A stretch of DNA of 64,000 nucleotides from NCBI RefSeq assembly GCF_000423085.1, contig NZ_AUHH01000012.1, forward strand, positions 1-64,000, given 5' to 3'. Below are positions 43,535 to 52,543 of this stretch, one piece after another. The notes beneath the pieces are model-generated. The model saw nothing but the letters and a program-made list of their open reading frames with translations, had not been told where the DNA came from and did no database searches. Positions within the stretch are counted from its first letter, which is position 1; the number at the start of each line of letters is the position of its first letter. The translations under genes and the position numbers were made by a program. Origin of the DNA: Granulicoccus phenolivorans DSM 17626 = NBRC 107789 = JCM 15570. GTDB lineage: Bacteria; Actinomycetota; Actinomycetes; Propionibacteriales; Propionibacteriaceae.

Positions 43535-43984
43535 GTGGCTGTCAAGATTCGTCTGAAGCGCATGGGCGCCATCCGGTCGCCCCATTACCGCATCGTCGTC
43601 ATGGACTCGCGCAAGAAGCGCGACGGCCGTGCCATCGAGGAGATCGGGCTGTACCACCCGAAGAACGACCCCTCGGTCATCCAGGTCGACTCCGAGCGGG
43701 CGCAGTACTGGCTCAGCGTCGGCGCGCAGCCGACCGAGGCCGTCGTCGCCATCTTCAAGCGCTCCGGTGACTGGCAGAAGTTCACCGGCGACACCTCCGC
43801 CTCCGGGATCGACCCGCAGCCGGAGAAGGCCGACAAGCTGGAGATCTTCAACAAGGCGCTGGCCAACGACGGCTCGAACCCGACCGTCGCCGCCTTCGCC
43901 TCGAAGAAGGCCGAGGAGGCCAAGGCTGCCGCCGAGGCTCCGGCCGAAGCTGAGGCCCCGGCCGACGACACCACCGAGGCCTGA
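43535..43984 (+). CDS. rpsP: 30S ribosomal protein S16
   Basis: 149 residues. The GTG at 43535 gives [20 protein letters not shown], the S16 N-terminus, with GGAG ten bases upstream. The first 85 residues are the ribosomal domain. The remaining tail is Ala/Glu/Pro-rich (about 115-149), an extension frequent in actinobacteria. It is the first gene of the conserved rpsP-khpA-rimM-trmD block. The 206-base gap before it (43329-43534), shared with the divergent flavoprotein gene, should hold its promoter. Confidence 0.96.
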   Translation: MAVKIRLKRMGAIRSPHYRIVVMDSRKKRDGRAIEEIGLYHPKNDPSVIQVDSERAQYWLSVGAQPTEAVVAIFKRSGDWQKFTGDTSASGIDPQPEKADKLEIFNKALANDGSNPTVAAFASKKAEEAKAAAEAPAEAEAPADDTTEA

Positions 43985-43986
43985 TC

Positions 43987-44244
43987 ATGTTGGCCGACGC
44001 GCTGGACCACCTGGTCCGAGGCATCGTCACCCATCCCGAGGACGTCCGGGTCAAGGACAAGGACCTGCGTCGCGGCCGGATGCTCGAGGTACGGGTGCAT
44101 CCGGAGGACATCGGCAAGGTGATCGGCCGTCAGGGCCGCACCGCCGGGGCCCTGCGTACGGTGATCGCCGCCCTGGCCGGGCGGGAGCAGGTCCGCGTCG
44201 ACTTCGTCGATGTCGACAAGCGGACCACCAAGCGCCGCTACTGA
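43987..44244 (+). CDS. khpA: KH-domain RNA-binding protein
   Basis: 85-residue single KH-domain protein (KhpA/YlqC family). It has the GxxG loop in IGKVIGRQGRTAGALRT and the preceding EVRVHPED strand. Family members bind RNA, in some species with a Jag/KhpB partner. The ATG follows the rpsP stop by two bases. It lies between rpsP and rimM, its conserved position. Confidence 0.93.
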   Translation: MLADALDHLVRGIVTHPEDVRVKDKDLRRGRMLEVRVHPEDIGKVIGRQGRTAGALRTVIAALAGREQVRVDFVDVDKRTTKRRY

Positions 44245-44394
44245 CGGTGAGCCGCTCTGCGCAGCGGCGAGGGCTCAGTGGCCACGGCTGATCTGAACCG
44301 CGGAAAGTGGGCGTCATCGATCCAACGGGTCGGTGGCGCCCACCACTGTCTGCACGACCGGCGGGCGCAACCCGGGGCACCACAGAGGAGAACC

Positions 44395-44940
44395 ATGAGC
44401 GACATCGACGTGATCGTCGGCCGGATCGGCCGGGCCCACGGCATCCGCGGCGACCTGCTGGTCGAACCGTTGACCGACGAACCCGACCGGCGGTTCGCGC
44501 CCGGGCAGAAACTCACCGAGGACGGCGGTCCGCGCAGCTGGACGGTCCGCGATTCCCGCTGGCACAGCGGCAAACTGGTGGTGAGTCTGGTCGAGGTGGC
44601 CGACCGCACCGCGGCGGAGGCGCTGCGCGGGGTCCGGGTCGCGGCCCGGGTGCCCGCCGAACAGACCCCCGAGGACGCCGAGGAGTACTACGACCGGCAC
44701 CTGATCGGGCTCACCGTGCTCAGTGCCGGTACGCCGCGCGGCACCGTCGCCGGGGTGCTGCACCAGGCGCAGGATCTGCTGGAGATCCGGATGAGCGACG
44801 GTGCGACCCGGCTGGTCCCGTTCGTGGCGGCGCTGGTGCCCGAGGTCGACCTGGCCGCCGGCACTGTGACCGTCGCGGACCTGCCCGGCCTGCTGGCCGA
44901 CGAACCCGATGAGCCCGGGGACGGGGACGCGCCGGCATGA
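44395..44940 (+). CDS. rimM: 16S rRNA processing protein RimM
   Basis: 181-residue 30S maturation factor that binds S19 and helps processing of the 16S 3' domain. The N-terminal [21 protein letters not shown] and the PRC-barrel region ([25 protein letters not shown]) are typical. The ATG at 44395 has GAGGAG five bases upstream. The ORF continues upstream without a start signal, so the 150 bases after khpA are untranslated. The stop overlaps the trmD start. Confidence 0.95.
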   Translation: MSDIDVIVGRIGRAHGIRGDLLVEPLTDEPDRRFAPGQKLTEDGGPRSWTVRDSRWHSGKLVVSLVEVADRTAAEALRGVRVAARVPAEQTPEDAEEYYDRHLIGLTVLSAGTPRGTVAGVLHQAQDLLEIRMSDGATRLVPFVAALVPEVDLAAGTVTVADLPGLLADEPDEPGDGDAPA

Positions 44941-45623
44941 AGTTCGATATCGTCTCCATCTTCCCGGACTACTTCGCTCCGCTGCAGTTGTCCCTGGTCG
45001 GCAAGGCCATCGAGAACGGCCTGATCGACGTGGCGGTGCACGACCTGCGCACCTGGACCCACGATCGGCATCGGACCGTGGACGATACCCCCTACGGCGG
45101 TGGTGCCGGAATGGTGATGAAACCCGAACCGTGGGGGGAGGCGCTGGACGAGCTGATCAGACCACAGTCTCGATTGGTGATCCCGACCCCGAGCGGGATT
45201 CCCTTCAGCCAGGCCAAGGCGTACGAACTCGCCGAGGCGGAGCATCTGGTGTTCGCGTGCGGTCGCTACGAGGGGATCGACGCGCGGGTGGCGGCGTACG
45301 CCCGCCAGCGGGTGCCGGTGGAGGAGATCAGCATCGGCGACTACGTCCTGAACGGGGGAGAGGTCGCGGTGCTGGCGATGCTGGAAGCGGTGGTGCGGCT
45401 GATTCCGGGGGTTATCGGCAATCCGGAGTCGCTGGCCGAGGAGTCCCATTCGGCAGGTCAGGACGGCCTGCTGGAGTACCCCGTGTACACCAAACCGCCA
45501 CTGTGGCGCGGCCTCGAGGTGCCCGAGGTGCTGTTCTCCGGGCACCACGCCCGGATCGCCGAGTGGCGGCGGGAACAGGCCGAGGAGCTCACCCGCAACC
45601 GCCGGCCGGACCTGTTGAACTAA
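44937..45623 (+). CDS. trmD: tRNA (guanine-37 N1)-methyltransferase
   Basis: 228-residue SPOUT methylase that makes m1G37 and prevents frameshifting. [13 protein letters not shown] opens the protein; the knot region contains [24 protein letters not shown] and [16 protein letters not shown] overlap with rimM indicates translational coupling. Length is at the short end of the family but complete. Confidence 0.97.
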   Translation: MKFDIVSIFPDYFAPLQLSLVGKAIENGLIDVAVHDLRTWTHDRHRTVDDTPYGGGAGMVMKPEPWGEALDELIRPQSRLVIPTPSGIPFSQAKAYELAEAEHLVFACGRYEGIDARVAAYARQRVPVEEISIGDYVLNGGEVAVLAMLEAVVRLIPGVIGNPESLAEESHSAGQDGLLEYPVYTKPPLWRGLEVPEVLFSGHHARIAEWRREQAEELTRNRRPDLLN

Positions 45624-45695
45624 GGTTCACCTACCTCTGTCATCGGTTCGGGGGACACCGGCTCGGCGATTTCTGTTGGCCCTTGCGGCGGCCTA

Positions 45696-45714
45696 GCATG
45701 TAGCGCGTACATGC
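45696..45714. promoter_or_regulatory. Palindrome upstream of the deacetylase gene
   Basis: GCATGTA-GCGCG-TACATGC: seven-base perfect arms just ahead of the AGGAGGAATTC ribosome-binding site of the deacetylase gene. It may be an operator or a 5' hairpin in the message. Confidence 0.45.
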
Positions 45715-45733
45715 CTGTCAGCAGGAGGAATTC

Positions 45734-47260
45734 ATGGCATTTTCCCGAACCGTCAAGACGGCCGCGGTCGCCCTGGTGGCCGCCGTCGCGCTGGCGGGAT
45801 GTGGCACCGATCCCAGTCAGGGCGCCAAGGGCAGCAACCCCAGTCAGAGCAAGGATGCCCCGCCCCCGCCGCCGGAGTTCTCCCGGGTCGACGGGGGAAA
45901 TGTCTCCGGTCTGACCACCGTAACGTATACCGACGATGAGAAGAAGATTCGCGCGGAAGTGCCCGAGATCGGCCCCGCGCGCACGCTGACCAGCGCCATG
46001 GAAGTCCTGCGCGAGCGTTCGCTGCGCAACTCCGCCCACGAGGGCGCCACCGAGACCAACGTCGGCTGGCAGCTCATCGCGTCCTCCCCGAACGCGGTCG
46101 GGATGGAGGTGACGTACTCCTACGTCAAGGACGGCGCCAAGACCGAGATGCCGATGGTCGTCTGGTACGACACCGAGGCCAAGCGCGTCTACTCCTCGCC
46201 GATCCTGATCGATGCCAAGCAGTGGGGCGCGTTCAAGAAGATCGTCGCCAACGCGACCGAGTCGGACAAGTCGATCGACCCGACCAAGCTGTCCCAGGCG
46301 CTGGACTCCAACGCCGCGCCGGAAGGCAACGGGCCCGCGCTCGGGTTCGACTCCAACGGCGACATGATCGCCCGGTTCCCCTCCGGTGCGCTGAAGACCG
46401 AAGCGGTCGACCTGCGGATCCCGGGTCGGCAGGTGCAGCCGGTGCTGTCGGCGTACGGCAAGCAGGCCCTGGACGCCACCACCGGACCGTCGGCGTTCAA
46501 CGGCACCGCAAAGCCGGCCGAGTCGGCCAGCCCGACCCCGGCCAGCACCGCCAGCGGCGCCAGCAGCGACCCCAACCAGGTGCCGCGGCCGTCGACCGCG
46601 GTCGGCGTGGACTGCACCAAGGTGAAGTGTGTGGCCCTGACCTTCGACGACGGCCCCGGTGACGGGACGCCCAAGGTGGTCGACGCCTTCGTCAAGGAGA
46701 ACTCCGGCGCCACCTTCTTCATGATCGGGCAGAGCCTGCAGGCCAACAAGGCCATCGGCAAGAACTCCGCCAGCTCGGGCATGGAGATGGCCGCGCACAG
46801 CTGGACCCACCCCGACCTGGCCCGGATCTCCCCGGACAAGCTGAACACCGAGGTCACCAAGACCTCCGCGCAGATGAATGACATCTTCGGCCGCAAGCCG
46901 ATGCTGGTCCGTCCGCCGTTCGGCTCGCACAACGACCGCGTCGACAAGGTCATCGGCGACGACGGTGCATCGGTCATGCAGTGGAGCGTGGACACCCTCG
47001 ACTGGCAGACCAAGTCGACCCCGAAGACCGAGGCCTCGGCGCTGGGGGCCGGCAGCAAGGGCGGGGAGATCGTGCTGATGCACGACATCCACCCGACCAC
47101 CGTGGACGCCGTGCCGGCGATCGTGAAGGGCATGAAGGACAAGGGCGTACGGATGGTCACCCTGTCCGAACTCAGCCTGAACTCCGGGACCTACGAGGCC
47201 GGGCACGGCTACTGCCTGACCACCGCGGAGAAGCAGACCGGCTTCGCCTGCAAGGGCTGA
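45734..47260 (+). CDS. Polysaccharide deacetylase lipoprotein (NodB domain)
   Basis: 508 residues. A signal peptide ends in the lipobox LAGC (Cys about 19), so it is anchored on the outer face of the membrane. Residues 40-280 form a domain I do not recognise (possibly a DUF3298-like module), then a Ser/Thr/Pro linker and a NodB catalytic domain: TFDDGP (Asp305/306), AHSWTHPDL metal histidines, RPPFGSHN and the late LMHDIHPTT. It probably removes acetyl groups from peptidoglycan or another cell-wall glycan, which raises lysozyme resistance in many Gram-positives. A strong AGGAGG site precedes the ATG. Confidence 0.88.
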   Translation: MAFSRTVKTAAVALVAAVALAGCGTDPSQGAKGSNPSQSKDAPPPPPEFSRVDGGNVSGLTTVTYTDDEKKIRAEVPEIGPARTLTSAMEVLRERSLRNSAHEGATETNVGWQLIASSPNAVGMEVTYSYVKDGAKTEMPMVVWYDTEAKRVYSSPILIDAKQWGAFKKIVANATESDKSIDPTKLSQALDSNAAPEGNGPALGFDSNGDMIARFPSGALKTEAVDLRIPGRQVQPVLSAYGKQALDATTGPSAFNGTAKPAESASPTPASTASGASSDPNQVPRPSTAVGVDCTKVKCVALTFDDGPGDGTPKVVDAFVKENSGATFFMIGQSLQANKAIGKNSASSGMEMAAHSWTHPDLARISPDKLNTEVTKTSAQMNDIFGRKPMLVRPPFGSHNDRVDKVIGDDGASVMQWSVDTLDWQTKSTPKTEASALGAGSKGGEIVLMHDIHPTTVDAVPAIVKGMKDKGVRMVTLSELSLNSGTYEAGHGYCLTTAEKQTGFACKG

Positions 47261-47293
47261 TCGCCGCCTGACCACGACGGCGGAAACGCCGAC

Positions 47294-47339
47294 GACGGGG
47301 TGTCGATACTTCGGGAAACCGGAGCATCGACACCCCGTC
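47294..47339 (+). terminator. Hairpin terminator after the deacetylase gene
   Basis: Perfect 14-base arms (GACGGGGTGTCGAT and its complement) around an 18-base loop that can itself pair. It lies 34 bases past the deacetylase stop and separates the gene from sdhCAB. Confidence 0.75.
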
Positions 47340-47465
47340 CCATTTCCGCCAAAGTCACGGTTTGGCAACAAGACTCCCAGTGGGACCACGATTGCCCGGC
47401 GCAGGCTGTGAACTCACTCACAAGATTCGAACAGTCTCCAGAAATCGTCGGTACAGGGGCATAGG

Positions 47466-48236
47466 GTGTCCTCCGTGGCGACATCATCTCTTACCGTGAA
47501 GCAGCGAGCAGGCCGCTCGACTGTCGCGCTGAAAGTCTGGATGGCTTGCAGCGGACTGGTCATGGTCCTGTACTTGCTTGCGCATATGTACGGCAACCTC
47601 AAGATCATCGCAGGGCCGGAGGCGTTCAATCATTACGCCCACTACCTGCGGGTGATCCTCGAACCGCTGCTGCCGGAGTCGGGACTGCTGTGGATTATCC
47701 GCGTGGTCCTCCTGGTGGCGGTGCTGATCCATATCTACTGCGGCATGACCCTGTGGGCCCGCGACCGCAAGGCGGTCGGCGGCGGCACCCGTTATGCCGT
47801 GAAGAAGAACGTGCAGCGCACCGGTGCGTCGTTCACCATGCGCTGGGGCGGCATCGCGATCGCCCTGTTCGTGATCTTCCACCTGTTCAACTTCACCTTC
47901 AAGGCCGGCGATCGGACGCAGACGCCGACGATCGCCAACACCGCCGGCAACTACGACCTGATGTATCGCCTGAGCACCGGTGAGATGGTCCCCAACGCGT
48001 ACCAGATGGTGCACAACAGCTTCGAGCAGTGGTGGCTGGTGCTGATCTACTTCCTCGCGCTGATCGCGGTTGGGCTGCACCTGCGCCACGGCGTGTGGAG
48101 CGCCTTCGCCACCCTCGGGGCCAACACCAGCCCGAACGTGCGCCGCAACTGGAACATCGTGGCCTGGATCGTGCTCCTGGTCATCGTTGTGGGCTTCATG
48201 GTGCCGCCGGTCGCGATTCTGCTGGGAGTGATCTGA
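47466..48236 (+). CDS. sdhC: Succinate dehydrogenase cytochrome b subunit
   Basis: 256-residue five-helix membrane anchor of a type-B succinate dehydrogenase/fumarate reductase, which holds two haems. Candidate axial histidines occur in [26 protein letters not shown] and GLHLRHG. It anchors the SdhAB head and passes electrons to menaquinone. The start is GTG 47466 or GTG 47475; neither site has an ideal ribosome-binding sequence. The next gene, sdhA, starts one base after the stop. Confidence 0.9.
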   Translation: MSSVATSSLTVKQRAGRSTVALKVWMACSGLVMVLYLLAHMYGNLKIIAGPEAFNHYAHYLRVILEPLLPESGLLWIIRVVLLVAVLIHIYCGMTLWARDRKAVGGGTRYAVKKNVQRTGASFTMRWGGIAIALFVIFHLFNFTFKAGDRTQTPTIANTAGNYDLMYRLSTGEMVPNAYQMVHNSFEQWWLVLIYFLALIAVGLHLRHGVWSAFATLGANTSPNVRRNWNIVAWIVLLVIVVGFMVPPVAILLGVI

Positions 48237-48237
48237 C

Positions 48238-50220
48238 ATGACCGAAACCATTTCTCCGGACGCCGACGCGTTGTACACCGAGGGCGATTCCCTCCGCGAT
48301 GACACCGCCCCCGCCGCGCCGCACATCAAGGACAAGTGGAGCGAGTGGAAGGCGTCGGCCAAGCTGGTCAACCCGGCCAACCGCCGCAAGATCAAGGTGA
48401 TCATCGTCGGCACCGGCCTGGCCGGTGGCGCCGCCGCCGCGACCCTGGGTGAGCAGGGCTACCAGGTGGAGTCCTTCTGCTACCAGGACTCCCCGCGCCG
48501 CGCCCACTCGATCGCCGCGCAGGGTGGCATCAACGCCGCCAAGAACTACCGCAACGACGGTGACTCGGTGCACCGGCTGTTCTACGACACCGTCAAGGGC
48601 GGCGACTACCGCTCGCGCGAGACGAACGTGTACCGCCTGGCCGAGGTGTCGGCGAACATCATCGACCAGTGTGTCGCCCAGGGCGTCCCGTTCGCCCGGG
48701 AGTACGGCGGTCTGCTCGACAACCGCTCCTTCGGTGGGGTGCAGGTCTCGCGTACCTTCTACGCCCGGGGCCAGACCGGTCAGCAGTTGCTGATCGGTGC
48801 GTACCAGGCGCTGGAGCGGCAGATCGCGGCCGGCACGGTCACCATGCACACCCGCCACGAGATGCTCGAACTGATCCTGGTCGAGGGTCGGGCCCGCGGC
48901 ATCGTCACCCGGGACATGGTCAGCGGCAAGATCCAGTCGCACATCGCCGACGCGGTGGTGCTGGCCTCCGGTGGCTACAGCAACGTGTTCTTCCTGTCCA
49001 CCTCCGCGGTGGGCGCGAACGCGACCGCCGCCTGGCGCGCGCACCGCAAGGGGGCCTACTTCGGCAACCCGTGCTACACGCAGATCCACCCCACCTGTAT
49101 CCCGGTGCACGGTGAGCATCAGTCGAAGCTGACCCTGATGTCGGAGTCGCTGCGCAACGACGGCCGGATCTGGGTTCCCAAGCGGGCCGAGGACTGCGAC
49201 AAGGATCCGAACACGATCCCCGAGGAGGACCGCGACTACTACCTGGAGCGGATCTACCCGTCCTTCGGCAACCTGGTGCCGCGCGACATCGCGTCCCGGC
49301 AGGCCAAGAACATGTGTGACGAGGGCCGCGGTGTTGGTCCGGAGGTCGCCGGTCAGGGCCGTCGCGGGGTGTACCTGGACTTCGCCGAGGCGATCCAGCG
49401 GCTGGGTCGCAAGGCGGTCGAGGCCAAGTACGGCAACCTGTTCGACATGTACGCCCAGATCACCGCGGAGGACCCCTACACCTCCCCGATGCGGATCTAC
49501 CCGGCGGTGCACTACACCATGGGCGGGCTGTGGGTCGACTACGAGCTGATGAGCAACCTGGACGGGCTGTTCGTCGCCGGTGAGGCGAACTTCGCCGACC
49601 AGGGCGCGAACCGCCTGGGCGCCTCCGCGCTGATGCAGGGCCTGGCCGACGGCTACTTCGTGCTGCCGTCGACGCTGCCGAACTACCTGGCCAAGGTCGG
49701 GCACAGCGAGGTCGCCGCGGATCACCCCGAGGTCGTCGCGGCCGAGCAGGAGGTCCGGGATCGGGTCACCAAGCTGCTGTCGATCAAGGGCTCGCGTACC
49801 GTCGACTCCATCCACAAGGAACTCGGCCACATCATGTGGGAGTACTGCGGCATGGAGCGCACCGAGGAGGGCCTGCGCAAGGCGATCGGGATGATCCGGG
49901 ACCTGCGCGAGGTGTTCTGGAACGACGTCAACGTCACCGGGGAGGCCGAGGAGCTGAACCAGGCGCTGGAGCGCGCCGGACGCGTGGCGGACTTCCTGGA
50001 ACTCGGTGAGCTCATGTGCATCGACGCCCTGCACCGCCGGGAGTCCTGTGGCGGCCACTTCCGGGCCGAGTCGCAGACCCCCGACGGCGAGGCGCTGCGT
50101 CACGACGACCAGTTCCTCTACTCCGCGGCGTGGGAGTTCGGCGGCGCGGGCAAGCCCGTGCTGCACAAGGAGCCGCTGGAGTACCACTACATCGAACTGA
50201 AGCAGAGGGATTACAAGTGA
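48238..50220 (+). CDS. sdhA: Succinate dehydrogenase flavoprotein subunit
   Basis: 660-residue catalytic subunit that oxidises succinate to fumarate (or the reverse). It has the FAD-binding [21 protein letters not shown], the histidyl-FAD region [15 protein letters not shown], the substrate-site [10 protein letters not shown] region, [10 protein letters not shown], and [14 protein letters not shown] near the end. The [12 protein letters not shown] histidine pattern and the adjacent fused cytochrome gene place it in the type-B (Bacillus/Wolinella-like) group rather than the E. coli type. Confidence 0.96.
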   Translation: MTETISPDADALYTEGDSLRDDTAPAAPHIKDKWSEWKASAKLVNPANRRKIKVIIVGTGLAGGAAAATLGEQGYQVESFCYQDSPRRAHSIAAQGGINAAKNYRNDGDSVHRLFYDTVKGGDYRSRETNVYRLAEVSANIIDQCVAQGVPFAREYGGLLDNRSFGGVQVSRTFYARGQTGQQLLIGAYQALERQIAAGTVTMHTRHEMLELILVEGRARGIVTRDMVSGKIQSHIADAVVLASGGYSNVFFLSTSAVGANATAAWRAHRKGAYFGNPCYTQIHPTCIPVHGEHQSKLTLMSESLRNDGRIWVPKRAEDCDKDPNTIPEEDRDYYLERIYPSFGNLVPRDIASRQAKNMCDEGRGVGPEVAGQGRRGVYLDFAEAIQRLGRKAVEAKYGNLFDMYAQITAEDPYTSPMRIYPAVHYTMGGLWVDYELMSNLDGLFVAGEANFADQGANRLGASALMQGLADGYFVLPSTLPNYLAKVGHSEVAADHPEVVAAEQEVRDRVTKLLSIKGSRTVDSIHKELGHIMWEYCGMERTEEGLRKAIGMIRDLREVFWNDVNVTGEAEELNQALERAGRVADFLELGELMCIDALHRRESCGGHFRAESQTPDGEALRHDDQFLYSAAWEFGGAGKPVLHKEPLEYHYIELKQRDYK

Positions 50221-50972
50221 AGATGACCCTGCGCATCTGGCGCCAGAAGAATTCCAATGCGGTCGGCAAGCTGGAGAGCTACGTGATCGACGGTGTCACC
50301 CAGGAGATGTCGTTCCTGGAGATGCTGGACGTCCTGAACGAGGACCTGACGGCCAAGGGCATCGATCCGGTGGCGTTCGACTCCGATTGCCGCGAGGGCA
50401 TCTGCGGTATGTGCGGTGTGGTGATCAACGGCGTCCCGCACGGGCGTGGTGAGACCACCTACCAGACGACCACCTGTCAGCTGCACATGCGTGAGTTCCG
50501 CGACGGGGACACCATCACCATCGAGCCGTGGAAGGCCGAACCCTTCCCGGTGCTGCGTGACCTGGTCGTCGACCGGTCCGCGTTCGACCGGATCATCCAG
50601 GCCGGCGGCTACATCTCCGCCCCGACCGGGACCGCGCCGGACGCGCACGCCACCCCGGTGAACAAGGCCGACGCGGACATCGCGTTCGACAACGCCGTGT
50701 GCATCGGCTGCGGCGCCTGCGTCGCGGCGTGCCCCAACGGTTCGGCGATGCTGTTCACCGCGGCCAAGGTCTCGCACCTGGGGCTCCTGCCGCAGGGCCA
50801 GCCGGAGCGCTGGACCCGAGTGCTCGGCATGGTGGACGCCCACGATGACGAGGGCTTCGGCAACTGCACCAACATCGGTGAGTGCACCGCGGTCTGCCCG
50901 AAGGGCATCCCGCTGGAGAGCATCTCGCGGCTCAACCGCGACCTGCTCACCGGCCTGCGCAAGGTCAAGTGA
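50217..50972 (+). CDS. sdhB: Succinate dehydrogenase iron-sulfur subunit
   Basis: 251 residues from the GTG overlapping the sdhA stop (GTGA); an ATG at 50223 is the other choice. The [2Fe-2S] site is [19 protein letters not shown], and the two ferredoxin-type sites are [12 protein letters not shown] and [16 protein letters not shown]. It passes electrons from SdhA to the cytochrome subunit. The [10 protein letters not shown] ending supports the type-B class. The operon ends at the terminator at 50991. Confidence 0.96.
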   Translation: MKMTLRIWRQKNSNAVGKLESYVIDGVTQEMSFLEMLDVLNEDLTAKGIDPVAFDSDCREGICGMCGVVINGVPHGRGETTYQTTTCQLHMREFRDGDTITIEPWKAEPFPVLRDLVVDRSAFDRIIQAGGYISAPTGTAPDAHATPVNKADADIAFDNAVCIGCGACVAACPNGSAMLFTAAKVSHLGLLPQGQPERWTRVLGMVDAHDDEGFGNCTNIGECTAVCPKGIPLESISRLNRDLLTGLRKVK

Positions 50973-50990
50973 TCCGTTAGCCACACGCCG

Positions 50991-51021
50991 CGGCCCGGCT
51001 CCCGTCTCGGGAGCCGGGCCG
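50991..51021 (+). terminator. Hairpin terminator after sdhCAB
   Basis: CGGCCCGGCTCCC and its complement, 13-base arms around GTCTC, followed by TTGCGTTTGTT. It lies between sdhB and the convergent lipoprotein gene. Confidence 0.85.
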
Positions 51022-51067
51022 TTGCGTTTGTTCCGGGCGCGGACGTCGCGGTGGGGCGGGTCGGTGG

Positions 51068-51760
51068 TCAGGACCGCAGTTGGGTGGCCAGGCCGGGGAC
51101 CGCGCGTACCATCGGATGCTGATCGTTGTCGGGGAGCGGCGAGGCGTTGGTGTGGGTGGTGACCCAGGCGAGTCGGTCGCCGCTGCGGATCACCGCGGTG
51201 GACTCCAGGGTGGCACCCTCGACGGTCCAGGCCCAGTCGTCCACGGTGGCGGTGCCCTCGGGGATCGTCACCGGGTGGGCCTTCACACTGTGGGTGGCGT
51301 TCTTGATCCCGTTGCTCTCCAGGGTTTGGGCGCAGTCGGCCAGCCAGCCGGCGAGGGTCTGCTGCGCCATGTCGGCGACCGTGGGATCGGAGAAGCTCAG
51401 GACCACCGCGGCCGCGGTGTCCCGGTTCTTGGTGAAGGTGCGGACCTGGATCGAGTTCGCCCCAGTGGACTCGAACTTGTTCTGCTGGCAGGCCGAGACC
51501 GGGGCAGAGCCGGAGCCGGCGAAGGTCTCGCCGTCCTGCCAGCCGCCGCCGGGCAGTTGCTGCCCGGTGGGCAACTGCCGGGCCGAGACCGCCCCGGGCG
51601 GGGGTGCGGTGCTCGGGTCGGGGCTGGGTTCGGCGCTGTGCGGCGACAGGTCCGGGGTCGGCGGCGTATCCTGGCCGCTCGGCCCGGAGGTGCATCCGCT
51701 CAGCGCGACAGCGCCGATCAGCACGGCCCCGGCGAGGGAGATCATCGGTGTGTTCGGCAT
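51068..51760 (-). CDS. Putative lipoprotein, 230 aa
   Basis: Signal peptide with lipobox LSGC (Cys about 23), a Pro/Ser/Asp-rich linker to about residue 60, then a globular domain (about 65-230) of a sensor- or PknH-like extracellular type that I cannot name with confidence. It contains three cysteines (SACQQNKF, DCAQTL) that could form disulfides. The ATG at 51760 is chosen because it opens the signal peptide; the frame continues upstream through Arg-rich sequence. It is convergent to sdhB and divergent from rplS. Function unknown. Confidence 0.75.
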   Translation of the reverse strand: MPNTPMISLAGAVLIGAVALSGCTSGPSGQDTPPTPDLSPHSAEPSPDPSTAPPPGAVSARQLPTGQQLPGGGWQDGETFAGSGSAPVSACQQNKFESTGANSIQVRTFTKNRDTAAAVVLSFSDPTVADMAQQTLAGWLADCAQTLESNGIKNATHSVKAHPVTIPEGTATVDDWAWTVEGATLESTAVIRSGDRLAWVTTHTNASPLPDNDQHPMVRAVPGLATQLRS

Positions 51761-51819
51761 GGCCCGAGCGTACGGGGTCCGGCGTACGCGGCGGGCGCCC
51801 CGGGGCGGAACCGGCACAT

Positions 51820-51849
51820 TTCGCAATCGGCGGCCGGCTGTGGCAAAAT
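51820..51849 (+). promoter_or_regulatory. Candidate rplS promoter
   Basis: TTCGCA and CAAAAT spaced 18 bases, about 108 bases before the rplS start. They match the -35/-10 consensus in four and five of six positions. This is a guess by pattern only. Confidence 0.35.
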
Positions 51850-51956
51850 ATTCAGCTGTTGCTCTGCCGCGGCTCCTGCCACGGGGGGATCGTCCGCGCG
51901 GAGCACTCCCGAACAGACTTTCACCTGGTGACCTGTGGCACCGGCAAGGATGAATC

Positions 51957-52307
51957 ATGAGCAACCTGATCAACGCCGTGAACGCGGCCTCCCTGCGCAG
52001 CGACATCCCGGAGTTCCGCGTCGGCGACTCCGTCAAGGTGCACGTCAAGGTGATCGAGGGCAACCGCTCCCGTGTCCAGGTCTTCGCCGGTGTGGTGATC
52101 TCGCGTACCGGTGGCGGTGTCCAGGAATCCTTCACCGTCCGCAAGGTCAGCTTCGGCACCGGCGTGGAGCGTACCTTCCCGCTGCACAGCCCGATCATCG
52201 ACAAGATCGAGGTCGACCGCCACGGTGACGTGCGTCGCGCGAAGCTGTACTACCTGCGTGGCCTGCACGGCAAGGCTGCCAAGATCAAGGAGAAGCGCTT
52301 CAACTGA
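51957..52307 (+). CDS. rplS: 50S ribosomal protein L19
   Basis: 116-residue L19 at the 30S-50S interface. [40 protein letters not shown] and [17 protein letters not shown] are conserved blocks. Normal length. In most actinobacteria it follows trmD directly; here the deacetylase and sdhCAB genes lie between. Confidence 0.97.
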   Translation: MSNLINAVNAASLRSDIPEFRVGDSVKVHVKVIEGNRSRVQVFAGVVISRTGGGVQESFTVRKVSFGTGVERTFPLHSPIIDKIEVDRHGDVRRAKLYYLRGLHGKAAKIKEKRFN

Positions 52308-52322
52308 GCGCCTCGAACCCAC

Positions 52323-52348
52323 CAGGGCCCCGCTTCGGCGGGGCCCTG
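52323..52348 (+). terminator. Hairpin terminator after rplS
   Basis: AGGGCCCCGC-TTCG-GCGGGGCCCT with one more closing pair: eleven-base arms around the stable TTCG tetraloop, 16 bases after the rplS stop. Confidence 0.88.
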
Positions 52349-52543
52349 CTGCGTTTCCGGGCGGATTCGTGACTGCGACGAGCGGGCTCTGGCGGCCCAC
52401 TCGGGCCGCGAGACCGGCCCGGCCCGGGAGCTTCCCCGGGCAGACTGGGAGCAGGACTTTTGTCGAGACCTCCCGATGACGCATGATGGGCGGGCGATGC
52501 AGGCGGAGGTCCTGCCGGGTGGTCGTGCGCGAGAGGGGTGTGG

